Assembly (NCBI RefSeq): GCF_015645445.1
Contig: NZ_JADOGI010000063.1
Span: forward strand, 1 to 48,182
From: Nonomuraea cypriaca
Lineage (GTDB): Bacteria; Actinomycetota; Actinomycetes; Streptosporangiales; Streptosporangiaceae
Direction of reading: 5' to 3'
DNA length: 48,182 nt
The notes below the pieces were generated by a model. It was not told where the DNA came from, searched no databases, and saw nothing but the letters and a program-made list of their open reading frames with translations. This document shows, in pieces, positions 8,122 to 15,488 of the stretch. The position numbers were made by a program, and so were the translations under genes. Within the stretch, counting starts at the first letter, position 1. The number at the start of each line of letters is the position of its first letter.

Positions 8122-8817
8122 GTGCGCCGTCCCGTCATCGGCATCACCTCGTACGTCGAGCCCGCGAAGTTCACGGTGTGGGACATGCGGGTCGCGCTCC
8201 TGCCGTACATGTACGTGGAGCAGGTCGTACGAGCCGGCGGCCAGCCCGTCCTGCTGCCGCCGGCCGGCGATCCCGCGCAGGTCGCGGGCCGCCTGGACGG
8301 GCTCATCCTGGCCGGCGGCGGCGACATCGACCCGGCGAGGTACGGCGAGCCGCCACACGACCAAACCGGCTATATCCGCAATTTTCGTGATGAGGCCGAG
8401 TTCGCGGTGATGAGGGCGGTCCTCGACGCGCGGATGCCGTTCCTGGGCATCTGCCGCGGCCTCCAGGTGCTCAACGTCGCCCTCGGCGGCACACTCCACC
8501 AGCACCTTCCCGACGTCGTCGGCCACACGGGCCACTCCCCCGCGCCCGGCCGCTTCGGCGAGCTCCCGGTGACGCCGAGCCCCGGCTCCCGCGTGGCCAA
8601 GGCCCTGGGCACCGACCCCGTGCCGGTCCCGCACTACCACCACCAGGCCGTCGACCGCCTCGCCCCGGCCCTCACGGTGACCGCCACCTCGGGCGATGGC
8701 ACGATCGAGGCGGTCGAGCTGGACTCGGGGCCCTTCACGGTGGCCGTGCAGTGGCACCCCGAGGCCGCCGCCGACCACGCGCTCTTCGAGGCTCTCGTAG
8801 CCGCCTGCGAGCCGTGA
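8122..8817 (+). CDS. Gamma-glutamyl hydrolase, class I amidotransferase fold (peptidase C26, PuuD-like)
   Basis: A 231-residue protein with LAGGGDIDPARYG (about 63-75), the nucleophile elbow GICRG with Cys111, and the His212/Glu214 pair in VQWHPEA, which together form the catalytic triad of C26 hydrolases. PuuD of this family releases GABA from gamma-glutamyl-GABA, so here it probably cleaves the gamma-glutamyl group at the end of the operon pathway and returns glutamate. GTG start with a GGAGG site five bases upstream, nine bases after the SDR stop. Its stop overlaps the start of the metalloprotease (GTGA). Confidence 0.85.
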   Translation: MRRPVIGITSYVEPAKFTVWDMRVALLPYMYVEQVVRAGGQPVLLPPAGDPAQVAGRLDGLILAGGGDIDPARYGEPPHDQTGYIRNFRDEAEFAVMRAVLDARMPFLGICRGLQVLNVALGGTLHQHLPDVVGHTGHSPAPGRFGELPVTPSPGSRVAKALGTDPVPVPHYHHQAVDRLAPALTVTATSGDGTIEAVELDSGPFTVAVQWHPEAAADHALFEALVAACEP

Positions 8818-10535
8818 ACCTCATGCTCAGGTCGGGCACCGCCTGCGTGCTCACGCTGGCCCTGCCCACCGCACTGCCGGCGAGGGCCGTCCCGCCCGGC
8901 CCAGGCGAGCGCGGGCACGCGATCTCGACCTCGCGCGGCGCGATCGAGGCCGCACCGGCGGCGCTGGCCGCCTCCGAACGGGACACGTTCACGCTGACGT
9001 CGGCCGTGACCGGCGTACGCGGCCTGCAGTACCTCACCTACGCCCGCGAGTTCGCCGGCCTGCCGGTCCACGGCGGCGAGGTGGTCGTGGCCACCGACGC
9101 GTCGGGCACGGTCGTCCACACGCTCACCACCGGCCAGCGCGCCGAGATCGACGTGCAGACCGAGCCGGACGTGACCGCGGACGCGGCGGCGACGACGGCC
9201 GGGACGCGGCTGCCCCAGGTGTCCGGCGTCGGCACGCCTGTCCTCGTCGTCCACGCCACCACACTGACGCCGCGGCTCACCTGGGAGGTGGTGGTCACCG
9301 CCGCCACCCCGAGCCGCCTGCACGTGTACGTGGACGCGCACACCGGCGAGGTCGTCGACCAGTGGGACGAGGTACGCGCGGGCACCGGCCACAGCCACTA
9401 CAACGGCTACCCGGTGACCATCGACACCACTCCGTCGTACACGATGCGCGACCCCGGCAGGCGCGGCCTCCAGTGCGGTGGGCAGGACGGGCAGCCGTAC
9501 ACCGTCGCCACCGACGAGTGGGGCGACGGCCTGGGCACGAGCCTGGAGACGGCCTGCGTGGACGCGATGTTCGCGGCACAGCGGGAGTGGGACATGCTGC
9601 GCGACTGGCTGGGCCGCGACGGCCTCGACGGCCAGGGCGCGGGCTACCCGGCCCGGGTGGGACTGAACGCGGTCAACTCCTTCTGGAACGGCTCGTACGC
9701 CTCCTTCGGCCGCAACTCCGCCGGCACCCGGCACCTCGTGTCGATGGACGTGGTCGCGCACGAGTTCGGGCACGGCGTCTTCCAGTCCACGCCGGGCGGC
9801 GTGGGCAGCGGCAACGAGACCGGCGGGCTGAGCGAGTCCGTCGGCGACATCTTGGGCGCCCTCACCGAGCACTACGTGAACGAGCCGGCCGATCTGGACC
9901 CGCCCGACTACCTGGTCGGCGAGGAGGCCGACCTCTCCGGCACCGGCCCGGTCAGGAACATGTACGACCCGTCGGCACTCGGCCACCCGAACTGCTACGA
10001 CCCCGCCGTCCCGGGCTCCGACGTGTACGCGGCGGCGGGCCCGCAGAACCACTGGTTCTACCTGCTCGCCGAGGGCACGAACCCCGAGGGGAAGCCGGCG
10101 AGCGACCGCTGCGACGACGGCCCGGCGATCGAGGGCGTCGGCGTGCGCAGGGCCGGCGAGATCTTCATGTCCGCGCTGAACACCAAGACCCAGCCGTGGA
10201 CGTACGCCAAGGCCAGGGTCGCCACGCTGCGGGCCGCCAAGGTGCTGTATCCGGGCGGGTGCGCGGAGTTCGACGTGGTCAGGAGCGCGTGGGACGGCGT
10301 GAGCGTGCCGCCGCAGAGCGGCGAGCCCACGTGCCTCCCGGGTGAGGACACCTCGATGCCGCCCGGCCAGGCTCCGGCCGGCGCCGAGCGCCACGCCACC
10401 GTCGTGAACGCCCGCCCCGGCGGCCGTTCACGGAGGAGCAGAACGCGACAACAACCCCATGACGGCACTAGGCTGACGGACATCACCAGCGAAACCGTGC
10501 GGGAGAGCACCCTGGCAGCCGGTCAGGGTCCCTGA
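8814..10535 (+). CDS. Secreted M4 (thermolysin-like) neutral metalloprotease
   Basis: A 573-residue preproprotein. The signal peptide is short (about residues 4-25, ending LPARA). A propeptide with FTP/PepSY-type sequence spans about 35-190, and the catalytic domain runs from about 195. His316-Glu317-Phe-Gly-His320 is the HExxH zinc site, Glu341 in GGLSESVGDI is the third ligand and His413 in NHWFYLLAEG the transition-state His. GTG 8814 overlaps the upstream stop; ATG 8823 is an alternative. The last 60 residues are Pro/Arg-rich, and the stop codon lies inside the first glycine aptamer downstream. It is an odd partner for a cytosolic catabolic operon. Confidence 0.88.
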   Translation: MNLMLRSGTACVLTLALPTALPARAVPPGPGERGHAISTSRGAIEAAPAALAASERDTFTLTSAVTGVRGLQYLTYAREFAGLPVHGGEVVVATDASGTVVHTLTTGQRAEIDVQTEPDVTADAAATTAGTRLPQVSGVGTPVLVVHATTLTPRLTWEVVVTAATPSRLHVYVDAHTGEVVDQWDEVRAGTGHSHYNGYPVTIDTTPSYTMRDPGRRGLQCGGQDGQPYTVATDEWGDGLGTSLETACVDAMFAAQREWDMLRDWLGRDGLDGQGAGYPARVGLNAVNSFWNGSYASFGRNSAGTRHLVSMDVVAHEFGHGVFQSTPGGVGSGNETGGLSESVGDILGALTEHYVNEPADLDPPDYLVGEEADLSGTGPVRNMYDPSALGHPNCYDPAVPGSDVYAAAGPQNHWFYLLAEGTNPEGKPASDRCDDGPAIEGVGVRRAGEIFMSALNTKTQPWTYAKARVATLRAAKVLYPGGCAEFDVVRSAWDGVSVPPQSGEPTCLPGEDTSMPPGQAPAGAERHATVVNARPGGRSRRSRTRQQPHDGTRLTDITSETVRESTLAAGQGP

Positions 10536-10710
10536 AGGAGCAAGCCCTCCCCGCAAACCTCTCAAGGCAAAGGACCGCGCGGCTACCTGATGAGAAACCC
10601 TGGGTTTCGCATCGGGAGGTGACCTCTGGAAAGCAGGCCTGGAGGGCCTCGCCGAAGGTGAAAGTCCGGCAAAGGCCGGGCGAATCTCTCAGGCATCGAT
10701 GACAGAGGGG
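10496..10710 (+). promoter_or_regulatory. Tandem glycine riboswitch upstream of gcvT
   Basis: Two aptamers are visible. Aptamer 1 (about 10496-10580) has GCGGGAGAG, CTGAAGGAGCAA, CCTCTCAAGGCAAAGGACCGC. Aptamer 2 (about 10623-10709) has CCTCTG pairing with CAGAGG (10703-10708), CCGAAGGTGAAAGT and GAATCTCTCAGGCA. This is the classic cooperative glycine sensor arrangement. It probably turns on gcvT-gcvH when glycine is abundant. A small hairpin (GGATGC/GCATCC, 10713-10726) follows, then the gcvT ribosome site. A TAGGCT -10-like element at 10469-10474, inside the protease gene, could start this transcript about 10480. Confidence 0.95.
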
Positions 10711-10749
10711 GAGGATGCTGGCATCCAATCCTGTCCTGAGGTGCGACAA

Positions 10750-11835
10750 ATGTCCCGACCGACACCGCTACGAGACGTTCACGAGAGCCTCGGCGCCACG
10801 CTCACCGACTTCGCGGGGTGGCTCATGCCGCTCCGGTACGGGAGCGAGTCCGCGGAGCACAGAGCCGTACGCGAGACGGCCGGGCTGTTCGACCTCTCGC
10901 ACATGGGCGAGATCTTCCTGACCGGGCCGCAGGCCGCGGCGGCGCTGGACTACGCTCTGGTCGGCCACCTGTCGGCGCTGGCGCCCGGACGGGCCAGATA
11001 CACCATGATCGTCAACGAGCGGGGCGGGGTGCTGGACGACCTCATCGTGTATCGGCTCGGCGATGAGGAATTCATGGTCGTGGCAAACGCCTCGAACTAC
11101 GAAAAAGTCGGACAAGAGCTGAAAAACCGGGCTAAGTCGTACGACGTGGTGGTCGATGATCGGTCGGACCAGTACGCGCTGATCGCCGTACAGGGGCCGC
11201 GGTCCCAGGAGATTCTCGCCACGCTGACCGACGCCGACCTCGCCGGGCTCAAGTACTACGCCGGGCTGCCCGGCCTGGTCGACGGCCGGCGGGCGCTGAT
11301 CGCGCGGACCGGCTACACCGGCGAGGACGGGTTCGAGCTGTTCGTGGCCAACCAGGACGCGGTGCCGCTCTGGCACGCGCTCATGGCCGCCGGCGAGCCG
11401 TACTCGCTCAAGCCCGCGGGCCTGTCCAGCCGTGACACGCTCCGGCTCGAAGCGGGTATGCCGCTCTACGGTAATGAGCTGGGCGTCGAGCTGACCCCGT
11501 TCGACGCGGGGCTGGGCAGGGTGGTGAAATTCGACAAGCCGGGCGACTTCGTCGGCAGGTCTGCGCTCGAGGCGGTCAAGGACGACCCGCCCAGGCGCCG
11601 GCTCGTCGGCCTGGTCGCGCGGGGCCGCCGGGTGCCGCGCCACGGCTACCCGGTCACCAAAGACGGCGTCGTCGTCGGCGAGGTCACCAGCGGTGCGCCC
11701 TCCCAGAGCCTGGGCAAGCCCATCGCGATGGCGTACGTCGACACCGGCGCGCAAGAAGGCCTGGCTGTGGACATCCGGGGCAGCCAAGAACCGATGGACC
11801 TGGTCGAGCTGCCCTTTTACAGGAGGAACAAGTGA
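10750..11835 (+). CDS. gcvT: Aminomethyltransferase, glycine cleavage system T protein
   Basis: A 361-residue GcvT. It transfers the methylene group from the aminomethyl-lipoyl arm of GcvH to tetrahydrofolate and releases ammonia. TPLRDVH near the N-terminus, DFAGWLMPLRYG, GLFDLSHMGE and the C-terminal barrel motif GYPVTKDG are typical. An in-frame ATG at 10699 lies inside the second aptamer and is rejected. ATG 10750 has GAGGTG at 10738-10743 and gives the standard N-terminus. Expression is controlled by the glycine riboswitch. Its stop overlaps the gcvH start (GTGA). Confidence 0.95.
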   Translation: MSRPTPLRDVHESLGATLTDFAGWLMPLRYGSESAEHRAVRETAGLFDLSHMGEIFLTGPQAAAALDYALVGHLSALAPGRARYTMIVNERGGVLDDLIVYRLGDEEFMVVANASNYEKVGQELKNRAKSYDVVVDDRSDQYALIAVQGPRSQEILATLTDADLAGLKYYAGLPGLVDGRRALIARTGYTGEDGFELFVANQDAVPLWHALMAAGEPYSLKPAGLSSRDTLRLEAGMPLYGNELGVELTPFDAGLGRVVKFDKPGDFVGRSALEAVKDDPPRRRLVGLVARGRRVPRHGYPVTKDGVVVGEVTSGAPSQSLGKPIAMAYVDTGAQEGLAVDIRGSQEPMDLVELPFYRRNK

Positions 11836-12221
11836 GCAACATCCCTGACGACCTGAGCTACACCAAGGAGCACGAGTGGGTGGCCGGACTCGAAGACGGC
11901 CTGACCGTGACGGTGGGCATCACGGCCTTCGCCGCCGAGTCCCTTGGTGATGTCGTCTATGTGCAGCTCCCCGAGGTGGGATCGACCGTCGAGGCGGGCG
12001 ACTCCATCGGCGAGGTGGAGTCGACCAAGTCGGTGAGCGACGTCTACACGCCGGTCGGCGGTGAGGTCGTCGAGGTGAACCAGGCCGTCGTGGACGACCC
12101 GAGTCTGGCCAACAGCGACCCGTACGGCGAGGGCTGGATGTTCCGGGTGCGGGTGGAGGGCGACGCCGAGGACCTGCTCACCGCCGAGGAGTACGCGGCG
12201 CTCACCTCGGGCGAGTCCTGA
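11832..12221 (+). CDS. gcvH: Glycine cleavage system H protein
   Basis: A 129-residue lipoyl carrier protein. EVESTKSVSD holds the lipoylated Lys66, and the flanking beta-sandwich matches GcvH (KEHEWV near the start, GEGWMFRVR near the end). It shuttles the aminomethyl group between the P, T and L proteins. The GTG start overlaps the gcvT stop, giving translational coupling. No gcvP or glyA is in this window, so the P and L proteins must be encoded elsewhere. A strong terminator hairpin follows 11 bases after its stop. Confidence 0.96.
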   Translation: MSNIPDDLSYTKEHEWVAGLEDGLTVTVGITAFAAESLGDVVYVQLPEVGSTVEAGDSIGEVESTKSVSDVYTPVGGEVVEVNQAVVDDPSLANSDPYGEGWMFRVRVEGDAEDLLTAEEYAALTSGES

Positions 12222-12232
12222 CCCATCGGTCC

Positions 12233-12258
12233 GCCGGGGCCCGCGACCGGGCCCCGGC
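12233..12258 (+). terminator. Strong hairpin between gcvH and sdaA
   Basis: A perfect 11-base-pair stem (GCCGGGGCCCG and its complement) with a CGAC loop, followed by CCTTCTTG. There is no long T-run, as is common in high-GC actinobacteria. It would separate sdaA from riboswitch-driven transcription, wholly or partly. Confidence 0.7.
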
Positions 12259-12279
12259 CCTTCTTGAAGGGCGCAATCA

Positions 12280-13656
12280 ATGGCGATCAGCGTCTTCGAC
12301 CTCTTCAAAATAGGCATCGGCCCCTCCAGCTCGCACACGGGCGGCCCGATGGCGGCCGCGCACAAGTTCGCCCGCGGACTGCACCAGGACGGCCTCCTCC
12401 CCGAGGTGGCCCGCGTCGAGGCGATCCTGTACGGCTCGCTCGGCCTGACCGGCAAGGGCCACGGCAGCGACAAGGCCGTCCTGCTCGGCCTGTCCGGCGA
12501 GAAGCCCGAGCTCGTGGACGTCGACACCGTCGAAGAGCGCCTGGCCGCGATGCGCGCCGCCGGCACGGTCAAGCTGTACGGCACGCACGAGATCCCGTTC
12601 ACGGTGGGCGAGGACCTCGTCTTCGAACGCAAGATCACCCTCCCCGAGCACCCGAACGGCATGCGCTTCACCGCCCGCTCCGCGTCCGGCGAGACACTCA
12701 GGGAGAAGGTGTACTTCTCGGTCGGCGGCGGCTTCGTCGTGGACGAGAAGGCCACGGGCGCCGACCGCATCAAGCCGGACGACACCGTGCTGCCCTACCC
12801 CTTCACCACGGGTGAGGAGCTGCTCAAGCACTGCACGAACACGGGCCTGTCGATCTCCGCCCTCATGCTGGAGAACGAGAAGGCGTTCGGCCGCACCGAG
12901 GAGGAGATCCGCGCGGGCATACTCCATCTCTGGCGGGTCATGTCCGAATGCGTACGACGTGGCATCTCCAAGGAGGGTGTCCTGCCCGGCGGCCTCAAGG
13001 TCAAGCGGCGCGCCAACCAGCTGCACCGCCGCCTGCAGTCGGAGCCGGCGGAGAAGGACCCGCTGCAGGCCATGGACTGGGTGGCGCTGTTCGCGCTGGC
13101 GGTCAACGAGGAGAACGCCGCGGGCGGGCGCGTCGTCACCGCCCCCACCAACGGCGCCGCCGGCATCATCCCGGCCGTTCTGACGTACTACACCCGTTTC
13201 GTCCCGCACGCCGACGACGACGGCGTGGTGCGTTTCCTGCTCACGGCCGCCGCGATCGGCGTGCTGTTCAAGGAGAACGCCTCGATCTCGGGCGCCGAGG
13301 TGGGCTGCCAGGGCGAGGTCGGCTCGGCCTGCTCGATGGCCTCCGCCGCCCTCACGGAGGTCCTCGGGGGCACGCCCGAGCAGGTCGAGAACGCCGCCGA
13401 GATCGGCATCGAGCACAACCTGGGCCTCACCTGCGACCCGATCGGCGGCCTGGTCCAGATCCCGTGCATCGAACGCAACGCCGTGGCCTCCAACAAGGCG
13501 ATCACGGCCGCCAGGATCGCCCTGCGCGGCGACGGCCGCCACTATGTGGCCCTGGACAAGGCCATCAAGACCATGCGCGACACGGGCCGCGACATGCTCG
13601 ACAAATACAAGGAGACCTCCCGCGGCGGCCTCGCCGTCAACGTGATCGAATGCTGA
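12280..13656 (+). CDS. sdaA: L-serine ammonia-lyase (L-serine dehydratase), iron-sulfur type
   Basis: A single-chain 458-residue enzyme that deaminates L-serine to pyruvate and ammonia. The N-terminal beta domain (about 1-160) opens with SVFDLFKIGIGPSSSHTGGP. The alpha domain (about 170-455) holds the cysteines that bind the 4Fe-4S cluster, in GCQGEVGSACSMA and LTCDPIGGLVQIPCIERN. ATG 12280 has a GAAGGG site eight bases upstream. It lies after gcvTH, which fits joint glycine/serine breakdown, although the hairpin at 12233-12258 suggests separate or reduced read-through. Confidence 0.96.
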   Translation: MAISVFDLFKIGIGPSSSHTGGPMAAAHKFARGLHQDGLLPEVARVEAILYGSLGLTGKGHGSDKAVLLGLSGEKPELVDVDTVEERLAAMRAAGTVKLYGTHEIPFTVGEDLVFERKITLPEHPNGMRFTARSASGETLREKVYFSVGGGFVVDEKATGADRIKPDDTVLPYPFTTGEELLKHCTNTGLSISALMLENEKAFGRTEEEIRAGILHLWRVMSECVRRGISKEGVLPGGLKVKRRANQLHRRLQSEPAEKDPLQAMDWVALFALAVNEENAAGGRVVTAPTNGAAGIIPAVLTYYTRFVPHADDDGVVRFLLTAAAIGVLFKENASISGAEVGCQGEVGSACSMASAALTEVLGGTPEQVENAAEIGIEHNLGLTCDPIGGLVQIPCIERNAVASNKAITAARIALRGDGRHYVALDKAIKTMRDTGRDMLDKYKETSRGGLAVNVIEC

Positions 13657-13668
13657 CCCCTTTCATGC

Positions 13669-13688
13669 GGTACCATAACCTTGTACCA
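13669..13688 (+). promoter_or_regulatory. Candidate YefM/YoeB operator-promoter
   Basis: Two sites with a GTAC core lie 13 bases apart: GGTACC at 13669-13674 and TTGTACCA at 13681-13688, with CATAAC between as a possible -10. In known yefM-yoeB operons a short and a long palindrome with a TGTACA core about one helical turn apart bind the antitoxin and complex. The match is partial and autoregulation is an inference. Confidence 0.45.
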
Positions 13689-13704
13689 CTTGAATGGGGG
13701 GATC

Positions 13705-13965
13705 GTGTCCATCACCGCCAGCGAAGCTCGCCGTCGTCTGTTCCCGCTGATCGAAGAGGTCAACAACGACCGCACGGCCGTGGAAATCGTCTCCAAGAGC
13801 GGTAACGCCTACCTCGTGGCCGCGGAAGAATACGAAGCCCTCCAGGAGACGGCCCATCTGCTACGTTCCCCTGCCAACGCACGTCGGTTGATCGAGTCCT
13901 ACCAGGAGGCGATCGAAGGGCGTTACGAGCGGCACGAACTGCTGGGAGACGAGGCTGCTCAGTGA
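13705..13965 (+). CDS. yefM: YefM-type antitoxin (Phd/YefM family)
   Basis: An 86-residue protein: the N-terminal DNA-binding domain (about 1-50) starts SITASEARRRLFPLIEEVN and continues to VSKSGNAYLVAAEEYEAL, the usual YefM pattern. The flexible C-terminal tail (about 55-86) would wrap the toxin. GTG 13705 follows a GGGGGG stretch and gives the standard N-terminus; the longer frame from 13681 is less likely. Its stop overlaps the yoeB start (GTGA), the normal antitoxin-first layout. It represses its own promoter with YoeB in other bacteria. Confidence 0.92.
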   Translation: MSITASEARRRLFPLIEEVNNDRTAVEIVSKSGNAYLVAAEEYEALQETAHLLRSPANARRLIESYQEAIEGRYERHELLGDEAAQ

Positions 13966-14219
13966 AAGTAGCTTTCACAGGCCGGGGCCGGGAAGACTAC
14001 GTCCACTGGCAGGCGGCGGACCGGCAGATCCTCAAGCGCATCAACCGGCTCATCGAGGACGCGCTGCGTGATCCGTACGAGGGCATCGGCAAGCCAGAAC
14101 CGCTCAAGTACGCCCTGGCAGGCGCATGGTCGCGGCGCATCACTGATGAGCATCGCCTGGTGTATCTCCCGGCGAACGACGAGATCATCATCTTGCAGGC
14201 CCGCTACCACTACGAATAG
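13962..14219 (+). CDS. yoeB: YoeB mRNA interferase toxin
   Basis: An 85-residue RelE-superfamily ribonuclease that cleaves mRNA in the ribosomal A site. The catalytic residues fall at the same numbers as in E. coli YoeB: Glu46 (GKPEPLK), Arg65 (DEHRLVY), His83 and Tyr84 (RYHYE). All key residues are intact, so the toxin should be active. It overlaps the antitoxin stop by four bases and is convergent with the AmaP-like gene 12 bases away. Confidence 0.95.
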   Translation: MKVAFTGRGREDYVHWQAADRQILKRINRLIEDALRDPYEGIGKPEPLKYALAGAWSRRITDEHRLVYLPANDEIIILQARYHYE

Positions 14220-14231
14220 ACGGCGGGCGGG

Positions 14232-14726
14232 TTAGCGGCGGACGTGGAGGCGGACGACGGTGGGGGCGTCGTCGTCGCGGACCTCGCGGCGGATGCGGCC
14301 GACGATGTCCTGGTCCAGCTTCCCCACCACCGCGCCCACGTCCGCCGCCGACGGGCAGCTCAGGCGGAGGCGCAGGCCGTCCTCGCCCACCCGCACCCGC
14401 GCCTTGCTCAGCCCGTCCACGCCCTTGAGCCCGACGAACAGCATGGCGGTGCCCGTGCCGTCGCGCACACCGCGGCGGCCCCAGCCCAGAGCGAGCAGCA
14501 GCCAGCGCAGGCAGGCCAGGGACACGAGCAGCAGGGCCAGCGCCAGCCCCCACAGCGGCCAGGGCTCGGCGGACACGGCCCGCGAGACGTGGGCGGGCAG
14601 GACCTTGGCGTTCGGCGGCAGGCCGAAGAACCGGTCCTGACCGCGCAGCCAGGCGTACGCGCCCAGGCCCAGCAGTGTCGTCCCCACGATGGCGAGGCCG
14701 ACCCGGTTGCCGGTGTACTGGCGCAT
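14232..14726 (-). CDS. amaP: Alkaline shock response membrane anchor AmaP-like protein
   Basis: A 164-residue protein with two membrane helices (about residues 10-27 and 55-78) followed by a cytosolic domain (about 90-164) with alternating beta strands (GLSKARVRVGEDGLRLRLSC), as in AmaP, which anchors Asp23 to the membrane in Gram-positive bacteria. ATG 14726 has GAGGGGG about seven bases upstream; GTG 14729 is possible. It follows the DUF6286 gene by 25 bases in one operon. No Asp23 gene is next to it here. Confidence 0.6.
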   Translation of the reverse strand: MRQYTGNRVGLAIVGTTLLGLGAYAWLRGQDRFFGLPPNAKVLPAHVSRAVSAEPWPLWGLALALLLVSLACLRWLLLALGWGRRGVRDGTGTAMLFVGLKGVDGLSKARVRVGEDGLRLRLSCPSAADVGAVVGKLDQDIVGRIRREVRDDDAPTVVRLHVRR

Positions 14727-14751
14727 CACAACCCCCTCATCGGAACGAGCA

Positions 14752-15351
14752 TCACAGGCCCTTCCTGCGCAGGCGGACGACGACCTCACCGGTGCCGAGG
14801 GTGCCGACGCCGGCCAGCCGGTCGCCCACCGCGGTGCCGACCTGCCTGAGCATGGAGCCCGAGCTCTCCGCCCCGGTCACGACGGTGACCTCGATGGTGC
14901 GCCGGCGCAGCCGTACCCGGGCCTTGTCCACGTCCGGCACCTGCTGGGCGGCCGCGCGCAGGGTGCGGCGCAGGCCGGAGCGGGTGATGCCGATGACGAT
15001 CAGCGGGTCGGACGTCTCCACCGGCACCAGCCTGGACCTGCCCGGCACGATCGCGAGCAGCGTCATCAGTGCGCCCACACCAGCCGCCACCAGCGCGGCG
15101 GTGGCCAGCTCCGGCCACGTGGTCCTGCCGGCGAGTTCGGTGAGCTCGTTCACGGGGACCCAGCCGAGCGGGCGCCCGAGCAGCCCCGACACCACCTCGG
15201 CAGCGGTGGCGCCCGGTGCGGCGGCCAGCGCGAGTGCCACGACGACTCCGGGAAGGGTACGGGCCGGTCTGAGCACCCTGCTCGCCCGGCGCAGCCCGGT
15301 GTGCCGCGTGGTGACGGCGGCACCGGGCAGTATCTGCTGAAGCGTGGTCAT
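14752..15351 (-). CDS. DUF6286-type membrane protein
   Basis: A 199-residue protein with a basic N-terminus, two membrane helices (about 32-52 and 83-107) and a C-terminal domain from about 115 (TSDPLIVIGITRSGLRRTLR, then LRRRTIEVTVVTG). That domain resembles the actinobacterial DUF6286 proteins that accompany Asp23/AmaP genes and shares the beta-rich design of the AmaP domain. ATG 15351 (MTTLQQILPG) is chosen. The longer frame extends into the divergent promoter region. Function is unknown; a cell-envelope stress role is inferred from the family context. Confidence 0.6.
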   Translation of the reverse strand: MTTLQQILPGAAVTTRHTGLRRASRVLRPARTLPGVVVALALAAAPGATAAEVVSGLLGRPLGWVPVNELTELAGRTTWPELATAALVAAGVGALMTLLAIVPGRSRLVPVETSDPLIVIGITRSGLRRTLRAAAQQVPDVDKARVRLRRRTIEVTVVTGAESSGSMLRQVGTAVGDRLAGVGTLGTGEVVVRLRRKGL

Positions 15352-15488
15352 CACACCAACAGACGTACATGGATCCCGCATGGCCTGAACCGCGCCCTCG
15401 CCGCCGATTTGCCCGAACATTACGGGGACCCGAACCAATGCGAACGGCCCTCATGTTCATTTGCCCTGTATGCCGTTACGCTGCCGGT

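Noticed and set aside
10699..10749. N-terminal extension of GcvT from ATG 10699
   Set aside because: This ATG lies in the closing stem of the second glycine aptamer, and the extension has no GcvT similarity.
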